Source: Allodiplogaster sudhausi
Taxonomy: Eukaryota; Nematoda; Chromadorea; Rhabditida; Diplogasteridae
NCBI GenBank assembly: GCA_945643635.1
Contig: CALZFC010000087.1
Coordinates: forward strand, 402,501-466,500
Reading direction: 5' to 3'
DNA length: 64,000 bases
The notes under the pieces are model-generated. The model made no database searches and was not told the DNA's origin. It saw only the letters and a list, made by a program, of their open reading frames with translations. Positions 63,553 to 64,000 of the stretch are shown piece by piece; position 1 is the first letter of the stretch; each line of letters opens with the position of its first letter. The position numbers were made by a program, and so were the translations under genes.

Positions 63553-64000
63553 ATGGATTTCTCGAGGGATGAGGACTGTAATAAGCGCGTTTGTATTGGC
63601 GCGGATGAGATGATCAAGAAAGGGCAGGAACTTTATCGGAATCGCAAAGGTGCGGAAGAAGTGTTGGTAGAGGTAGCAGTTGCTCATAAGCAGCTCTTTG
63701 TAAAGAAGGCTGTGGGGTGCGGGATCTGATGGGGAAGCTGGTGGATTTTGTCAGACAGGTCGGAATCGGGGATTGGACGAGGTGATTTGCTGACGGACTG
63801 TCCAGTGAATAAGGATGAACTGGGGAGGGCCTCATGGACTCTTCTCCATACTTACAGCGTACACTATCCAGAGAAGCCGACTCAGCAAGACAGGGAAACT
63901 GCTGCAACCTTCCTTTCTTCTTTCTCAAAGGTTCATTGGCTTACTTTGTGTCGGTTATTTCGAAGTGCTTTCTACTAGATTTATCCGTGCAGTTACTGTG
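63553..64000 (+). CDS. GFER: FAD-linked sulfhydryl oxidase GFER/ALR (Erv1 family), 5' part
   Basis: This enzyme reoxidises Mia40 in the mitochondrial intermembrane space. The start of the Erv fold is clear: LLTDCPVNKDELGRASWTLL, HTYSVHYPEKPTQQDRETAA and TFLSSFSK (human [46 protein letters not shown]). An earlier exon reads MDFSRDEDCNKRVCIGADEM and joins in phase at RNRK/DRSESGIG across an intron starting near 63651. The ATG at 63553 may be internal, as the frame is open upstream to an acceptor-like site. After SFSK at 63930 an intron runs to about 63992; the next exon begins with codons for L, L and probably C, where the catalytic CxxC is expected. The gene is cut by the window end. Confidence 0.82.

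Overview
The window is nuclear DNA from a small-genome invertebrate animal. Genes are broken by many canonical GT-AG introns, lie on both strands, and are conserved animal housekeeping or signalling genes. Two gene calls narrow the host. A secreted protein carries a complete 12-cysteine DB module, best known from nematodes, while a clear hamartin (TSC1) gene argues against a Caenorhabditis-like nematode. An early-branching nematode or another ecdysozoan is the best guess. All coding evidence comes from splicing by eye, so exon ends are firm only where exact numbers are given.

Layout. Minus strand, 1.2-19.0 kb: a GAK/auxilin kinase (with a 1.54-kb foldback element in one intron), the rRNA-processing protein UTP18 (with a MITE in an intron), a secreted DB-module protein, a FUNDC1-like mitophagy receptor whose third intron contains a whole short-chain dehydrogenase gene on the same strand, and a septin. 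Plus strand, 19.7-39.4 kb: TSC1, the mitochondrial replicative helicase TWINKLE, a chimeric gene built on the start of ribosomal protein uS5 (RPS2), and an aquaglyceroporin. At 40.9-53 kb: an unidentified multi-pass membrane protein (minus), an NSD/MES-4-type H3K36 methyltransferase (plus) and an SLC2 sugar transporter (minus). At 53-64 kb: a possible small membrane protein, ALG2 (plus), a GT31 galactosyltransferase (minus), RPL30 and uridine-cytidine kinase in tight tandem (plus), and the start of a GFER/ALR sulfhydryl oxidase running off the right end.

Two genome-wide habits stand out. Introns are either minimal (several of 32-61 nt) or swollen by CT microsatellites that usually sit next to the 3' splice site on the sense strand. 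Some same-strand neighbours are separated by only 100-165 bp, and splice-acceptor-like sequences lie just upstream of several start codons, which suggests operons or trans-splicing. Functionally the genes are mixed. Several concern mitochondria (TWINKLE, FUNDC1, GFER), the secretory/endocytic route (GAK, ALG2, GT31) and translation (RPL30, UTP18), with no sign of a dedicated gene cluster.
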